Source of the DNA: Thiosymbion sp942492625
GTDB taxonomy: Bacteria; Pseudomonadota; Gammaproteobacteria; Chromatiales; Chromatiaceae
Length of the DNA stretch: 64,000 nucleotides
NCBI GenBank assembly: GCA_942492625.1
Contig: CALOFM010000050.1
Location: forward strand, 1-64,000
Direction of reading: 5' to 3'
Shown: positions 16,480-26,791 of the stretch, one piece after another
Numbering within the stretch: position 1 is the stretch's first letter
How the letters are laid out: each line of letters begins with the position of its first letter
Notes under the pieces: model-generated
Database searches by the model: none
The model's input: only the letters and a program-made list of their open reading frames with translations
Told to the model about the DNA's origin: nothing
Made by a program: the position numbers and the translations under genes

Positions 16480-16582
16480 TGACGGCGCTATGATGGACGA
16501 AAACGTCTTTGGTGCCATCGGAAGGGGCGATGAAGCCGAAACCCTTTTCGTCACTGAACCACTTAACTGTACCTGTAGCCAT
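16480..16582 (-). pseudogene. Cold-shock protein 5' fragment, cut by transposon
   Basis: From the ATG at 16582 the sequence reads as a canonical cold-shock domain, TGTVKWFSDEKGFGFIAPS, then KDVFVHHSAV. It keeps RNP1 (KGFGFI) and RNP2 (VFVH) and then abruptly loses family resemblance at about residue 34, exactly where the transposon begins. The missing 3' half is not found beyond the transposon's other end, so a deletion accompanied or followed insertion. The promoter side (16583 onward) is presumably the old csp leader. Confidence 0.8.
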
Positions 16583-17584
16583 TACGGTTACCTCTAGGGT
16601 GAAATTGAAAGTGTATTAATGCAGACGACTGTCGAGATATTTCGGAAGGATCTGCCACGCACCGCGGAGAGAGGTACTACCGGAACACTACAAGGAAACA
16701 CTGCACTGAGCGGAGTATGCTGAATACTTGAGTGGGTGGCAACGTCTTTTGCAGCGAGACCGGTAAAGCTACGATGACCCGCGGGCTGGAACCGGCGCGG
16801 CGATCGACTGACGCGCCGGTTATATTCGGACCGGTTGAAGATCCAGAGAGCGGCTCCCGCAGAGCATCAGAGCCGCCTCTCCGGTCTAATGGCACCCGCG
16901 GTTATTTCCAGTCGCCCCGCCTTTCCAGAACCTGTATTCTCGGTGCGGAATCAGTTCCGCAACCCGTGCTTCCATCTTCGATTATCGAGTGGTCGAAAGC
17001 CTACGTAGGCAAACCGGGGGCAGAACACGCAGCGCTGGTTGATGGCCCGGTCGGCCTAGACCGCCCACCCGTCGCCTATCCACCTCTCAGGCAAAGGTAT
17101 CGGCGAGCGTCCGCGCAGTATTCCATTGCGGTCACTGCGCGAGGGGATTTCGGACATGCGCGACGGAACGATCAGTGACCGCTCCCTGTAGGATTCGCCC
17201 ATGGAAGTGACCGGTGCCGGGTGACCGCTTCGGGCGTTCGAGAGACGCACGCATGGACGCACCTGACGGGCAGCTTTGGGACACATCTGCCGGTGACTAC
17301 GGCAAGCCCGTGATCACCAGAAGGACCCGAAGCGCCGGTTGCACACATCCGATCAGTCGAGTCCGTTGTGGCGAAAGCCGAACAGCCTGCCTAGCCGGCC
17401 GGTTAGGTCCGCAACGGGTCGTCTGCGGACCTTCGGCGGTCTCAGACCCACGAGCCCCGCCCCGAACATGGCGCCTTGCCAGAAATATCGAAGGTAATTG
17501 CTTCAGCTCAATGTATAGATTCCTGCCGACTTGCGGGGTTCGCACCGAAGCTAGCTTGCTGTTCAGTGGCAAAGGACTCACCAT
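16583..17584. other. 1-kb gene-free stretch
   Basis: No supported gene is seen. It begins with the old cold-shock leader. The open frame at 16732-17178 has no domain, signal peptide or ribosome binding site. The imperfect palindrome CCTAGCCGGCCGGTTAGG at 17390-17407, with a GC-rich motif after it (GCAACGGGTCG ... GCGGACCTTCGGCGGTC), echoes repeats at 5971-6002 and 10103-10155. The last 100 bases turn AT-richer ahead of the lipoprotein gene. Confidence 0.45.
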
Positions 17585-18229
17585 ATGAAGCCGATTGCGA
17601 TAGTTCTTGCCCTTGCAGTTTCCGCCCTGTTTTTGTCTGGATGTGCGCGGTTCGTTGAGTCCGATGTAATTGTATTCCACCAACTGGGCGAAACTCCAAT
17701 CCCCAAGACTTATGCTTTTTTCCTATTAAACGTACAGGAAAATAGCCTTGGGTACAAAACCTATGCTGCACTTATTCGCCAAGAACTTAGAAAATATCAA
17801 TACAAAGAAGTTGTAGGAGAAGAATATCCGGATGTTGTGGTTGCTTTGGATTGCGGCATTGACAGCGGAAGAGAAAAGTTAGTTTTCATACCTAGTTATG
17901 GTCAACCACGGGTTTCTTTCAACACCACTCATGGCACATATAGCGATTATGGAACACACTTCGGTAGTACAATTCAAAAACCGACCTACGGTATAGTCGG
18001 CTCTTACGGAGTATCGATAACAGAATACGGCCGCAGCCTATGGCTTTATATTGTTGACGCGAATAGCATGGGCACGGAAAAACTTAATGTCCTCTATGAG
18101 GGAAGCGTTAAAAGTTCCGGTTCATCATCGCAACTGTCAAGAGTGATTCCGGCGATGATAGAGGCGTTATTCAAATCATTTCCCGGAAAAAATGGCGAAA
18201 CTAGGAGGGAGATTGTTCCAATACAATGA
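17585..18229 (+). CDS. DUF4136-like outer-membrane lipoprotein
   Basis: This 214-residue protein has a lipoprotein signal (residues 1-19, lipobox LSGC with Cys at 20). The mature part fits the DUF4136 pattern of small periplasmic lipoproteins: PKTYAFF near the start, LIRQELRKYQYKEV, PDVVVAL in the middle, and a late RSLWLYIVDA strand before a C-terminal helix. The function of the family is unknown. The gene is strikingly AT-rich compared with everything around it, which suggests recent transfer. Confidence 0.7.
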   Translation: MKPIAIVLALAVSALFLSGCARFVESDVIVFHQLGETPIPKTYAFFLLNVQENSLGYKTYAALIRQELRKYQYKEVVGEEYPDVVVALDCGIDSGREKLVFIPSYGQPRVSFNTTHGTYSDYGTHFGSTIQKPTYGIVGSYGVSITEYGRSLWLYIVDANSMGTEKLNVLYEGSVKSSGSSSQLSRVIPAMIEALFKSFPGKNGETRREIVPIQ

Positions 18230-18632
18230 GGCAAGAGTTGGCATTTAAACGCGCGCCGAGTCGGACTCGCCACATCGACACTTCACCGCTCGCCGCTCAC
18301 GCGAAGCGTTACCCAGCCTCCGAAACGCCCTCTCTGGGGGAAAACCCGCTGTCGCCGGACGTTCGGTGCCGAGAGGTATGTAACATTTTTCGATAGCGTC
18401 CAAACAGGAGGGGCTGAACAGCCGGATTCGGCCAACAGACTAAACGCTCTCTTGGGACGGCCCGCCCGTTGAACATCCAACCTAACGCCGCGTACCTCCG
18501 AATCGCCCGCCTACTGGGCCAGTAGCCGCTCCGGCGACGCTGCCTGCGGGGAGGGTTCGGTCCGCATTTCCGGGATGGTGCTTGAATTAGACATAACCGG
18601 AAAAAAAAACCCTGAAAGAAGAATAGAAACTA

Positions 18633-18672
18633 GACGGTCTGGTTTTCTGATTTAATTTCAAACCACACCGTC
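18633..18672. promoter_or_regulatory. TetR-like operator upstream of RND operon
   Basis: GACGGTCTGGTTT (18633-18645) and AAACCACACCGTC (18660-18672) are 13-bp inverted arms with one mismatch, separated by an AT-rich spacer with a TTTAAT element that could be a -10. Such sites upstream of efflux operons bind TetR/AcrR-type repressors. No tetR gene is in the window. The operator outlived the genes it controlled. Confidence 0.6.
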
Positions 18673-18725
18673 CAGTATACCTATTCAAATCACCCTTTGC
18701 CAGAACCAATCCGGAGCCCGCCACC

Positions 18726-19613
18726 ATGACTCCACGATAGGGAAAGCGCTGGGGCATTCTCGGCCTGATCGGACTCGGTATGGCGGTCGCACTCCCCGCC
18801 GCCGGTCTACTTGCAGCCAAATGGGCCGGCACCTCCGAGGTTGCCTCCGGGGAAACCGGCGATACACGGCGCCTTGCCGCCATCGGTGTCTCCGTGCTGG
18901 AAGCCGAGGAACAGACCAGCTACGAGATGAAGCGTGTCTTCATCGACGTGGACTTGGCGAAGACGGAGCTAACCACACCGTTCGACGGCATCGTCACGCG
19001 GCGTATGGTGGATGAGGGGCAGGTTCTCTCCGCCGGTGCGCCGGTGCTGGAACTGCAAGAGGACGCGGTGCCGGAAATCCGTGTGGGCGTAGGTGGCACG
19101 CTCGCGCGCACCCTTCGGGCCGGCGAGGGCTATCAGCCCACCGTGAACGATGAAGCCATCGGCGCACGGCTGCGCGCCGTTCTACCCCTTCGCTCGGCAC
19201 GGAGCCGCAGCGTCGACGCCCTGTTCGAGCCATAGGACGCCAACCTGCGCCTATGCCCCGGCGAGCTCGCCGAACTCACCCTGACCGAAGCCATACACGA
19301 GCCCGGTCTCTGGCTGCCGATCTCCGCCCTCACCCAAGGCCAACGCGGGCTCTGGCGCACTCTGGTGGCCAGCCCGCTGGAAGATGGCGACGACAATGAG
19401 CTGGACGCGACGCATCGGCTCAGTCCCCGTCCACTGCAGGCGCTTTACGTCGAGGGCGAGCGGGCCTATGTGCGCGGCGGTCTGCGGCAAGGTGGTCAGG
19501 TGGTGGCCGCGGGTCACCTGCGTATGGTGGCGGGTCAGTTGGTGCGGGCTTTGCCAGCTTCGCCCGGCACGCAGGCTGGATCACTCGCCGAGCACGGCCT
19601 GAGCCAGCGCTAG
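18726..19613 (+). pseudogene. RND periplasmic adaptor (MFP), decayed
   Basis: A single frame from the ATG at 18726 to the stop near 19613 reads as a membrane-fusion protein. It has an N-terminal membrane anchor, the lipoyl/barrel strand LAKTELTTPFDGIVTRRMVDEG, and a late LWLPISALTQG segment. It contains two in-frame TAG codons (18738 and 19233). About 100 residues between 'EMKRVFI' and 'DVDLAKTEL' are missing, where the other half of the barrel and the helical hairpin belong. It cannot make a working adaptor. It precedes the matching broken pump gene by 13 bp. Confidence 0.8.
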
Positions 19614-19626
19614 GAGACGAAGCATC

Positions 19627-21733
19627 ATGCCCGCGCCCGCAATCGCCCTCATCCGCAATCGTCACCTACTCATTCTGAGCCTGGCGCTCATCCTCATGTC
19701 CGGCCTTGCGCCCTGGAGCAGCCTGCCGCGCATCGAGGACCCGCGCATCACTACCCGCAACGCCATTGTCATCACGCCCCTTCCCGGCGCCACCGCCGAG
19801 CGCGTGGAGTCCTTGGTTACCAAGCCACTGGAAGACGCCCTGCGCGAGGTGGCGGAGGTCAAGACCATCGAGTCCACCTCCCGCGGCAGCATCTCCAGCA
19901 TCTCCCTCGAGCTTGACGACGCCGTCACCGCCGCCGACAACGAGCGTATCTTCGCCGAGCTGCGCGACAAGCTGGCGGAGGCCGACGCCGAACTTCCGCC
20001 CGAGGCCGGCCAACCCCTGCTGGACACCAAGCGCAGCGCGGTGGCCTATTCCATGATCCTGGCGCTATCCGCGAGCGCGAGACCCACATGGGCATCATAA
20101 ATCGGCTCTCGGAGGCTCTCGCGGAGCGCCTGCGCAACCTGCAAGGCACCGAGCAGGTGGTGAACTTCGGCGGCGTAGACGAAGAGATACGCTTACTAGT
20201 GGACCGCGGCGAGCTGGCAGCCCTGGGGCTGACAATCGTTGATGTGGCGACGCGCCCGGCGGCGGCGGACGTAAAGAACCCCGCGGGTACCCAGCGCGGC
20301 GGCCAACAGCAGCTTCGCATCACGGTAGCGGGCGAGCTCGACGCAACCAGTCGCGTCGCCGCCGTGCCGATGGTCAACGGCACCCACGAAGTGATCAGCG
20401 TCGGCGAAATCGCCCGGGTCGGCAAGACTTGGCGCCAGCCGCCGCAAGAGATGGCCTATGCAGACGGCCGCCGCGCGGTGGTGCTGGGCGTGCGCACCCG
20501 CACCGCCGTGCATCTGGATGACTGGGCGGCGTCCGCCGATGCCCTGGTCGAACAGGCGCGGGCCGAACTGGGTGAGGGCTACCGGCTGGATGTCGCCTTC
20601 GACCAGAGCCGCTAGACCCAGTCCCGCCTGGCGGAGCTCGGCGGCAATCTACTGGCCGGCACCGCCATCGTGGTGCTGGTGGTGTTCTTCACCATGGGCT
20701 GGCGCTCGGCGCTCATCGTGGGTTCCGCCCTCCCGCTGTCCGCCGCCATCACCCTGTTCGGACTGGACCTGGCCGGGCGGCAGGTGCACCAGATGGGCAT
20801 CTTCGGCATGATCATCGCCATTGGGCTGCTCATCGACAATGCCATAGTGGTCACCGACGATGTGCGCAAGCGCCGGGCGCGCGGGCTGTCCGCCAGCGCC
20901 GCCGTGGAGTCCGCCATCGGCCATCTGTTCGTGCCGCTAGCGGCATCCACTTTCACAACCATACTGGGCTTCATGCCCATCTTTCTGCTGCCGGGCAACG
21001 GCGCGATCTGCCGGAGTTGATCGACGACCGCCACGGCAACCGTTCCACGGTCGTGACCTCTCAGCTGCCCATCGAGGTCACCGCAAAGATCGACCGGCTG
21101 ATCGAACGAGAGGGGCTGGACCTGCCCCCCGGCTATCGGCTGGAGACCGACGGCGACAGCGAAGAACAGGGCAAGGCCGTGGCCTTGCTGCTGGCCTATG
21201 CGCCACTGCTTGGCGCGCTGATGCTGGCCAGCCTCGTGCTGGCCTTCCGCAGCTTGCCCCTGGCCGGCATCGTCGGACTCGTGGCGGTGCTGTCCGCGGG
21301 GCTGGGCATGCTGTCGCTCTGGCTCGCGGGATTCCCGCTCGGCTCCAATCCCCTACTCGGCAGCGCCGGTCTGGTGGGCGTGGCCATCAACGCCAGCATC
21401 GTGGTGCTGGTCGCTATCCGCGCCGACCTCGATGCCGCCGCCGGCCAGGTGAATGCCATCGTCGATGCGGTGGTGGAATCCTCCCGTCATATCGCGTCCA
21501 CCACGCTCACCACCGTGGGCGGCTTCCTGCCGCTGCTGCTGTTCTCCGGCGGCGACTTCTGGCCGCCCCTGGGGGTGGTCATTGCCGGCGGGGTGGGATT
21601 CTCCATCATACTCGGACTGTTACTAACACCTGCGCTGTACCGGTTGGCGGTGGCGATTCGGGTGGTATCGCCGAGGACTGCCGGGCATGTGGCGGGGAAC
21701 ATGGCGGCAGATGCCACAGGTGCACGGGCCTGA
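19627..21733 (+). pseudogene. RND efflux permease, decayed with large deletion
   Basis: Frame 1 gives the N-terminus (MPAPAIALIRNRHLLI ... PLPGATAERVESLVTKPLED). A one-base deletion near 20070 moves reading to a second frame (ETHMGIINRL). An in-frame TAG interrupts DQSR-TQSRL at 20613. After FMPIFLLPGN (about 21000) about 400 codons are missing, and a third frame resumes in the second half (LPELIDDRHGNRS ... through TM8-12, GLLLTPALYRL). The TM4 motif GLLIDNAIVVTDDV is intact. This is a clear pseudogene of an AcrB/HME-type pump, partner of the broken adaptor upstream. Confidence 0.88.
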
Positions 21734-21793
21734 GCTCGTCAAAGTACGCATCTTCGCCACCAACGACGGATCTGCGTCCGGGGATTGGTTAGC

Positions 21794-22367
21794 CTATCGT
21801 TCCGCGGCGATCAGGTCAGCGATCAGCCGGCGTGAGAGGGCCCGCTTTGCCAGCCGGCGGTCTTCGCCCTGCTCATCCAGCCATTGCAGGAGGCGCTGGA
21901 CGTGGTGGCGAGTCGTGGTCTCGTCCCGGCAGTTGGCGATGAAGACCATTTGTATCTTCTGCACGTCGTCTGCCACATAGACACCGAAGGGGGCGGTGAC
22001 GACGACCGCATCGGGGAACCCCAGCTGCTTGAGCGCCTGGGATTCAGTGACGCCTTTCTGGCATGCGATCAGATGGACTGGACCCCCGATCCCGTCGCTC
22101 AGAGCAGAGCAGGTATCGTGATCCCTGAGGAAGGGTTGACCGACCAGCTCCCGTGCCGCAGCGGTGCTCATGGAGGCCGGGATGCAGTCGCAGAGGAAGG
22201 CTACCAGGTGGCCCGATCAATCGCTTCCTCGCCGGTGTTGACTTGGGGGCCTCCTTCATCTTCCGCCGAACGGCGGTCATGGGCTGTTTGCGCCCTTCGA
22301 ATTCGACCTTGTCGTTGCAGCGGCTGGAGATCATCAGGGTCAGGGGTTCGTTCTCGAAGAAGCTCAC
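21794..22367 (-). pseudogene. DUF4062-like N-terminus joined to unrelated-frame C-terminus
   Basis: A GTG at 22367 overlaps the patatin stop (GTGA), giving coupled translation of SFFENEPLTLMISSRCNDKVEFEG, a stretch that recalls DUF4062-type proteins. The reading then fails after MKEA. Near 22200 a different frame takes over (from about 22171) and encodes 125 residues ending LIADLIAAER, with an 'FGVYVADD..KIQMVFIANCRDE' segment that weakly resembles a PTS IIA-like fold. The simplest reading is one gene shortened by an internal deletion with a frameshift. Both part-identities are tentative. Confidence 0.5.
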
Positions 22368-24958
22368 GCGATCCGCTCCTCCTGCAGGTTGCACACGAGA
22401 CAACTGAACCACGACTCGAACGTGCGCCCGGTCTCGGGTCCGGCCAGCTCCTCGAGGAACAGATCATCGCCGATGTGCTCGCCGAGGGCGCGGTACGCCT
22501 CGAACTGGGCCTCGCTGAAGAACTGGTCCGCCGTCGACTCGTGGGGAAAGCCGGGACTATTGCGTCTATAGTCGCGAATATAGCCCCGCTCGTTTCCGGT
22601 CAGGGACGACTTGATGTACAGCAAATACCCACACAAGCCCTTCCCATAGTCGATCTTCCCCAGGGCGAAATGGGCCTTGGTGAATCCGGTGTCGTCGCGC
22701 CGCAGGTCGCTGAGATCCATCTCTATCCGTATGCCGAAATCGATCTGGGCGTACCGGATCAGTCGCATCAGGCTTGGACAGGCCATGTTCGGGTCCGCTT
22801 CGCCGTCGATGGCGATGATGAGCTTGCAGCGCCGCCGCAGCAGCTCGTAAACCCCCAGATTCTCGATATGGCCGCCGTCGGAAAGATTCACGAAATCCTT
22901 CGACTCGTCGAGCCCCCCGCGAATTTCGGACCAGAGCGAGAATGGCCGCACGCCGGCTCCCTTCCGGATCCTGCCCAAGTGCCTCGGGTTGGGCAGCCAG
23001 TAACCGAGCCGGATATTGAGCAGAGACATCCAGAAGACGAATCCGCCGAACGTCATGGCGCCCATGTGGGCCGATGCCGCGGCCCCGGATAGGGCCATTG
23101 CCGTGCCTAGGTCCAGCCTCGGATCCTTCTGCTCCAGCGCCCCGGTCTTGGCGTAGCCCAGCAGCGGGCTGCCGCAGAAGTGGCGACTGAGCAGGAAGAA
23201 GTCCGCGTTGCGCCCACGCAGCTCCGACTCCTTGCTCCCCGGCAGGTTTACTGCCGCGTTGATCAGGTGATAGGGCGCCCGTTCATTGCACGAGCACAGC
23301 TCCGAGAGAGGCTGCGGATCCACGGCCGACTCTTTTCCCCTGCGCAGCAGATAGGTCTCGGCGAGACGCTTTCGGTAATATCTGTGCAGCGAAATCCAGT
23401 TCAGGTTGAAGAGCATCAGCCAGGGTATCGACAGGAGGGCGCAGATCAGAAGAAACAGGACTACGACCCAGCTAGTGCCGGTCCAATCGTTCAGTGCCAT
23501 ATAGACCATCAAGAGCAACAAAGGCCCGGTGATCCCGGCCAGAGTGATCAGGACCCGCCCGGCTGTGCGGTCTATCCCCAAGGCAAACGCAATCCCGGCG
23601 AACAAAAACGGCAAGACAGCGAAAAAGCCGATGACCGTCCCCGCAGAGCAAACCAGCTCAACCGCCGACCGATAGAGCCAGGGCAAAGCCCAGCCAAGGG
23701 CCCACACGGCAACGAGAATCAGGGCCAAACGGATGCCGATCTTCTCGTATCGCTCGATCCATGCTTTTCTCGAGCCCCACCATCTATAGACAGCAGGAAG
23801 CCCAAGCACAAATAGCGCAAGCAACACCAGCAGAAGCCCTATGAAATCACCCACCCAGTCGTGAAAAAGCCTTGGGGTAAGTCCATTCAGCTCGACGATC
23901 TTGGTTAGGGTGAGGAGCCCGAAGATGACGGGCATCAGGGTCAGGAGGTTGACCAGAATGCCGACCAGCAGCAGCCCGACGATGCGAAGCTGGCCGAGCA
24001 GTCCACCCTTGAGTAGATACTTGCTGTTGTTGCGTAGCTGCCTGATGGGTGTGGACTCCGGGCGGCCTTGCTCCTCGAACGGCAGCTGGCCCTTCTCCAG
24101 TCCCACGCGCTGCGCATCCGGATCGTTCAAGTAGGAGCTCAGGAAGGCACCGAAATACCCGCCCCCGGAGACGGTCGACAGATAGTCCACCCTTGGCAGC
24201 AATCCATGGCTGGCAAGGGACTGAGCGACTCCGAGACAAAAGGTCGCCGAACGGATACCTCCGCCGGAGCAGGCGAGCCCCACCAGGTTATCTATAGGGG
24301 CATCGCCGTCTTCCGGACCCTCCGGATTTCGCCTCGCGCGTATGGCCGCTTTCTCGGCCAGGTACAGCTCGTTGCTCCCAAGGACCGAGTCGTCGAATAA
24401 AACGCGATCGAAGAGAATCGGCTCACCCAGGTCCTTGGACAGGCTTGAATCTACATCAACCGGCACTCGCTCGCAGCCACTGCTGCCGACGAAATCCTCG
24501 CCCTCCGCCATGGCGCCCATAAGCTTGCAAAACGCAACCATGCGATTCCGAACCACGCTGAGTTCCTGGCGGAACTCGCGCCGGTCGTCATCATTCGCCA
24601 GCCGGTTCTCGATGGCCTTCTTGTGCCACTTGGCGGTCAACGGCCGAACGTGAGTGTTAAGGAAATGAACGGTGATGGTGGCAAAATGTCCGCACTCCGC
24701 CCCCTTGTCTTTCATGACTGTGCGCGTCAGGTCGAAGAGCTGGTGTAGGCTCGCAAGCGCCGTCTCTTCATCACCGGATCGGAAATGCAGGGGCTGTGTT
24801 GTGATGCGCGTTCGGATTTCCGTGTAGAGAACCCAAGCGGCCTCGCGATCCTTGTCCGTGGGTTTCCAGGTCCGTTCTCCCGACTCCGCGGAGATCAGGT
24901 ACGCCGGTGTCTTTCTTTCTTTGAACCATTCGCTCCAAGTCGGTTCTTGTTCGGCCAT
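22364..24958 (-). CDS. Large membrane patatin-like phospholipase
   Basis: This 864-residue protein starts at an ATG at 24958 with an AAGGAG ribosome binding site; the open frame extends upstream without family character. Residues 1-210 form a soluble helical domain (including LHQLFDLTRTVMKDKG and RPLTAKWHKKA). The patatin oxyanion loop SGGGIRS is at 231-237 and the nucleophile Ser264 lies in VSGGGY. Several transmembrane helices run from about 325 to 560, followed by the catalytic Asp in LSDGGHIENLG near 705. The Ser-Asp dyad is complete, so lipid acyl hydrolysis at the membrane is expected. It overlaps a broken downstream gene. A stress or defence effector role is possible but unproven. Confidence 0.85.
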   Translation of the reverse strand: MAEQEPTWSEWFKERKTPAYLISAESGERTWKPTDKDREAAWVLYTEIRTRITTQPLHFRSGDEETALASLHQLFDLTRTVMKDKGAECGHFATITVHFLNTHVRPLTAKWHKKAIENRLANDDDRREFRQELSVVRNRMVAFCKLMGAMAEGEDFVGSSGCERVPVDVDSSLSKDLGEPILFDRVLFDDSVLGSNELYLAEKAAIRARRNPEGPEDGDAPIDNLVGLACSGGGIRSATFCLGVAQSLASHGLLPRVDYLSTVSGGGYFGAFLSSYLNDPDAQRVGLEKGQLPFEEQGRPESTPIRQLRNNSKYLLKGGLLGQLRIVGLLLVGILVNLLTLMPVIFGLLTLTKIVELNGLTPRLFHDWVGDFIGLLLVLLALFVLGLPAVYRWWGSRKAWIERYEKIGIRLALILVAVWALGWALPWLYRSAVELVCSAGTVIGFFAVLPFLFAGIAFALGIDRTAGRVLITLAGITGPLLLLMVYMALNDWTGTSWVVVLFLLICALLSIPWLMLFNLNWISLHRYYRKRLAETYLLRRGKESAVDPQPLSELCSCNERAPYHLINAAVNLPGSKESELRGRNADFFLLSRHFCGSPLLGYAKTGALEQKDPRLDLGTAMALSGAAASAHMGAMTFGGFVFWMSLLNIRLGYWLPNPRHLGRIRKGAGVRPFSLWSEIRGGLDESKDFVNLSDGGHIENLGVYELLRRRCKLIIAIDGEADPNMACPSLMRLIRYAQIDFGIRIEMDLSDLRRDDTGFTKAHFALGKIDYGKGLCGYLLYIKSSLTGNERGYIRDYRRNSPGFPHESTADQFFSEAQFEAYRALGEHIGDDLFLEELAGPETGRTFESWFSCLVCNLQEERIA

Positions 24959-25276
24959 CGGCTCCTTCTCCTTGCAATGCTCTATCGGCGCCGGATTACG
25001 CGAACCGGCCGCCGCTGTACGGATCATCTGCAAGTTTAGCGGACTTTGCGTCGGGCGATTCCGGCCGGCGTGCCAGGACTCGGGGCCACAGATGGCGATC
25101 CCTTCGTGTACCGCGTCGCCGACGCCGAACCGAGCCCTCGGCCCTCCCTGGACCACTGGAATCCGGCGACGACGCGGAATGAGGGCCGATGCTGGGGGCA
25201 TCGGCCGATTAAGCAGGGGTCGCCGGGCGTTCTGGTTCTTGCCTTTGCTGGCATTCGCTCTCGGCGAAGAGCTTGA

Positions 25277-26746
25277 TCAGGTACTGAAGTCGTGATTCAA
25301 GATATCGGTTGTCCGCCGGCAGAGCTCTCGCCCGTAGTCGGTCCACAGGCCCTGACCCCAATACCGGTAGCAACTGGTCTGGGAGCTCATGAGATGGAAC
25401 AGGGCATTGCGGTAGCGGTGCTCGTGCGAAGGTACGCCCGGCACCAGAACCTTTTCGTTAAACAGGGCGCTGACCTCCTCCATCGGCCCCAACACGTTCT
25501 CATAGCCCTGCACCCAGGATAGGTCGCTGGTCCAGCTGCCCCCGTCCATGTGGAAACGGTGATCGGACTCCTTGAGCTCCTCGATCACTTGGGCCAGGCG
25601 TTCGGGTCCGTCGCCCGGACTCATCTGCCCCCAAATCTTGTGGTGGAACAGGGGTTGGATCTCGGGCAGGTCCGATTCCTTGATCCCCATGGCAAAGACG
25701 TGCTCCAGGTACTCGCTGGCGTTCATCAGGGGCACGTCCGAACCGCTCGCGTCGTGCGCGGCCTCCATGAACTTGCCGGGGAACTCGTTCATCATGACGC
25801 CCCCGTTCTCGCCATCTGCGATCTGGGTGACCAGCGGAGGCACCGACTTACCCGCAAGCTCCAGCCGACTCAGAGACCGGGCCTCGTACAGCGGCTGCAT
25901 CTGGGCCACGAGCTTGGTGTCCGAGCCCTGGGTCTTGACGATGGCGATGATGCTGACGCTCTCCCCTTTGGAGTTGGTGCACACCAGCCGGTGAGGTAGG
26001 TGCGGGCGCTGGGGATGCCAGCCGTTTTCCGGGTGCTCAACCGTATGCTCCTGCACCAAAACCCATTGATAGCCGCAGTCGACCAGAGTCTTGACGAATT
26101 CGTAGGCTACGTCCGGGTGATTGGGCAGGGCCATCTCGGAGGGAGAGAATCCGCGCACCCGTTCCACAGCCTCCCAGCCGAAGATGGCGGCGAAGTGATG
26201 CTGCCAGGCGCGCACGTGCAACCGGAAGTCCTGCACCGGCGTGGACGGAGCCACCGCGTGCCCCCAGGGCATTCCAAGCCACTCGGTGGTCCAGTAGTAA
26301 TCCGGATTGCAGGTGATGGTCTTGAGTGCATCGATGACGTCGTTCTGACCCATGTGACGAAGACCGTGCAACAGGGTGCCTGAGTACTCCAGCATGACGC
26401 GGGGCGACTTGCCAGCCCCCACCAGTTGCGGGATGTGCTCACCCATACGCTTGTAGCACCAGGCGAAGACGGGGGCGTTGTGGTTATCGCCGATGTCCTG
26501 ATGTTCCATCATATACTGCAGATTGCTGATGATGTCCGCCGTGCGCAAGTCATCGCCGCCGGCGGGGATCAGGGGCTGATGCTGGTGCAGGGCGATGGCG
26601 GCTGCGGCACGTATGGCGCCGAAATCCACTCCGCCCCGACTCTTGAAAAGGTCCTTTCCGGCACCGGCGGCGACCGCCTCGTCTACCAGGGACTCGTTGC
26701 CGGAAACATTGGGGACACCATCGACATACTCGGGTAACTGACTCAC
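25277..26746 (-). CDS. Glycoside hydrolase family 57 protein (first)
   Basis: This 489-residue cytosolic enzyme belongs to the GH57 alpha-glucan-active family. An N-terminal extension of about 45 residues precedes conserved region 1 (ALHQHQPLIP). The nucleophile-region Glu sits in GFSPSEMALP, and the acid-region Asp in TQIADGENGGVMM. The C-terminal helical domain contains SQTSCYRYWGQGLWTDYGRE. GH57 members include alpha-amylase, 4-alpha-glucanotransferase and branching enzyme; I cannot decide which. It sits with a GH57 paralogue and near glgB/glgA, so glycogen or maltodextrin turnover is likely. Confidence 0.88.
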   Translation of the reverse strand: MSQLPEYVDGVPNVSGNESLVDEAVAAGAGKDLFKSRGGVDFGAIRAAAAIALHQHQPLIPAGGDDLRTADIISNLQYMMEHQDIGDNHNAPVFAWCYKRMGEHIPQLVGAGKSPRVMLEYSGTLLHGLRHMGQNDVIDALKTITCNPDYYWTTEWLGMPWGHAVAPSTPVQDFRLHVRAWQHHFAAIFGWEAVERVRGFSPSEMALPNHPDVAYEFVKTLVDCGYQWVLVQEHTVEHPENGWHPQRPHLPHRLVCTNSKGESVSIIAIVKTQGSDTKLVAQMQPLYEARSLSRLELAGKSVPPLVTQIADGENGGVMMNEFPGKFMEAAHDASGSDVPLMNASEYLEHVFAMGIKESDLPEIQPLFHHKIWGQMSPGDGPERLAQVIEELKESDHRFHMDGGSWTSDLSWVQGYENVLGPMEEVSALFNEKVLVPGVPSHEHRYRNALFHLMSSQTSCYRYWGQGLWTDYGRELCRRTTDILNHDFST

Positions 26747-26791
26747 GGAATTGGGCCTCGTTCGGAATGAATTTCTTAACAGGTAAAAAGG

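Larger units (their letters stand above)
13313..16480 (-). mobile_element. Four-gene Tn/IS with DDE transposase, ExeA ATPase, DUF6431
   Basis: All four genes are on the minus strand: the DUF6431-like protein first, then DDE transposase, AAA ATPase and a 65-aa protein with overlapping ends. The right edge falls inside a cold-shock gene at about 16480, where that coding sequence stops matching; TGTAGACGTCGAG, reading inward from about 16462, is a candidate terminal sequence. I could not find a matching left end; it should lie between about 13170 and 13313. The left boundary given is therefore only the terminator, a minimum. Confidence 0.7.

Noticed and set aside
16732..17178. 148-codon frame in the gap before the lipoprotein
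   Set aside because: No domain, signal or ribosome binding site; its DNA carries repeat-like motifs seen in other gaps.
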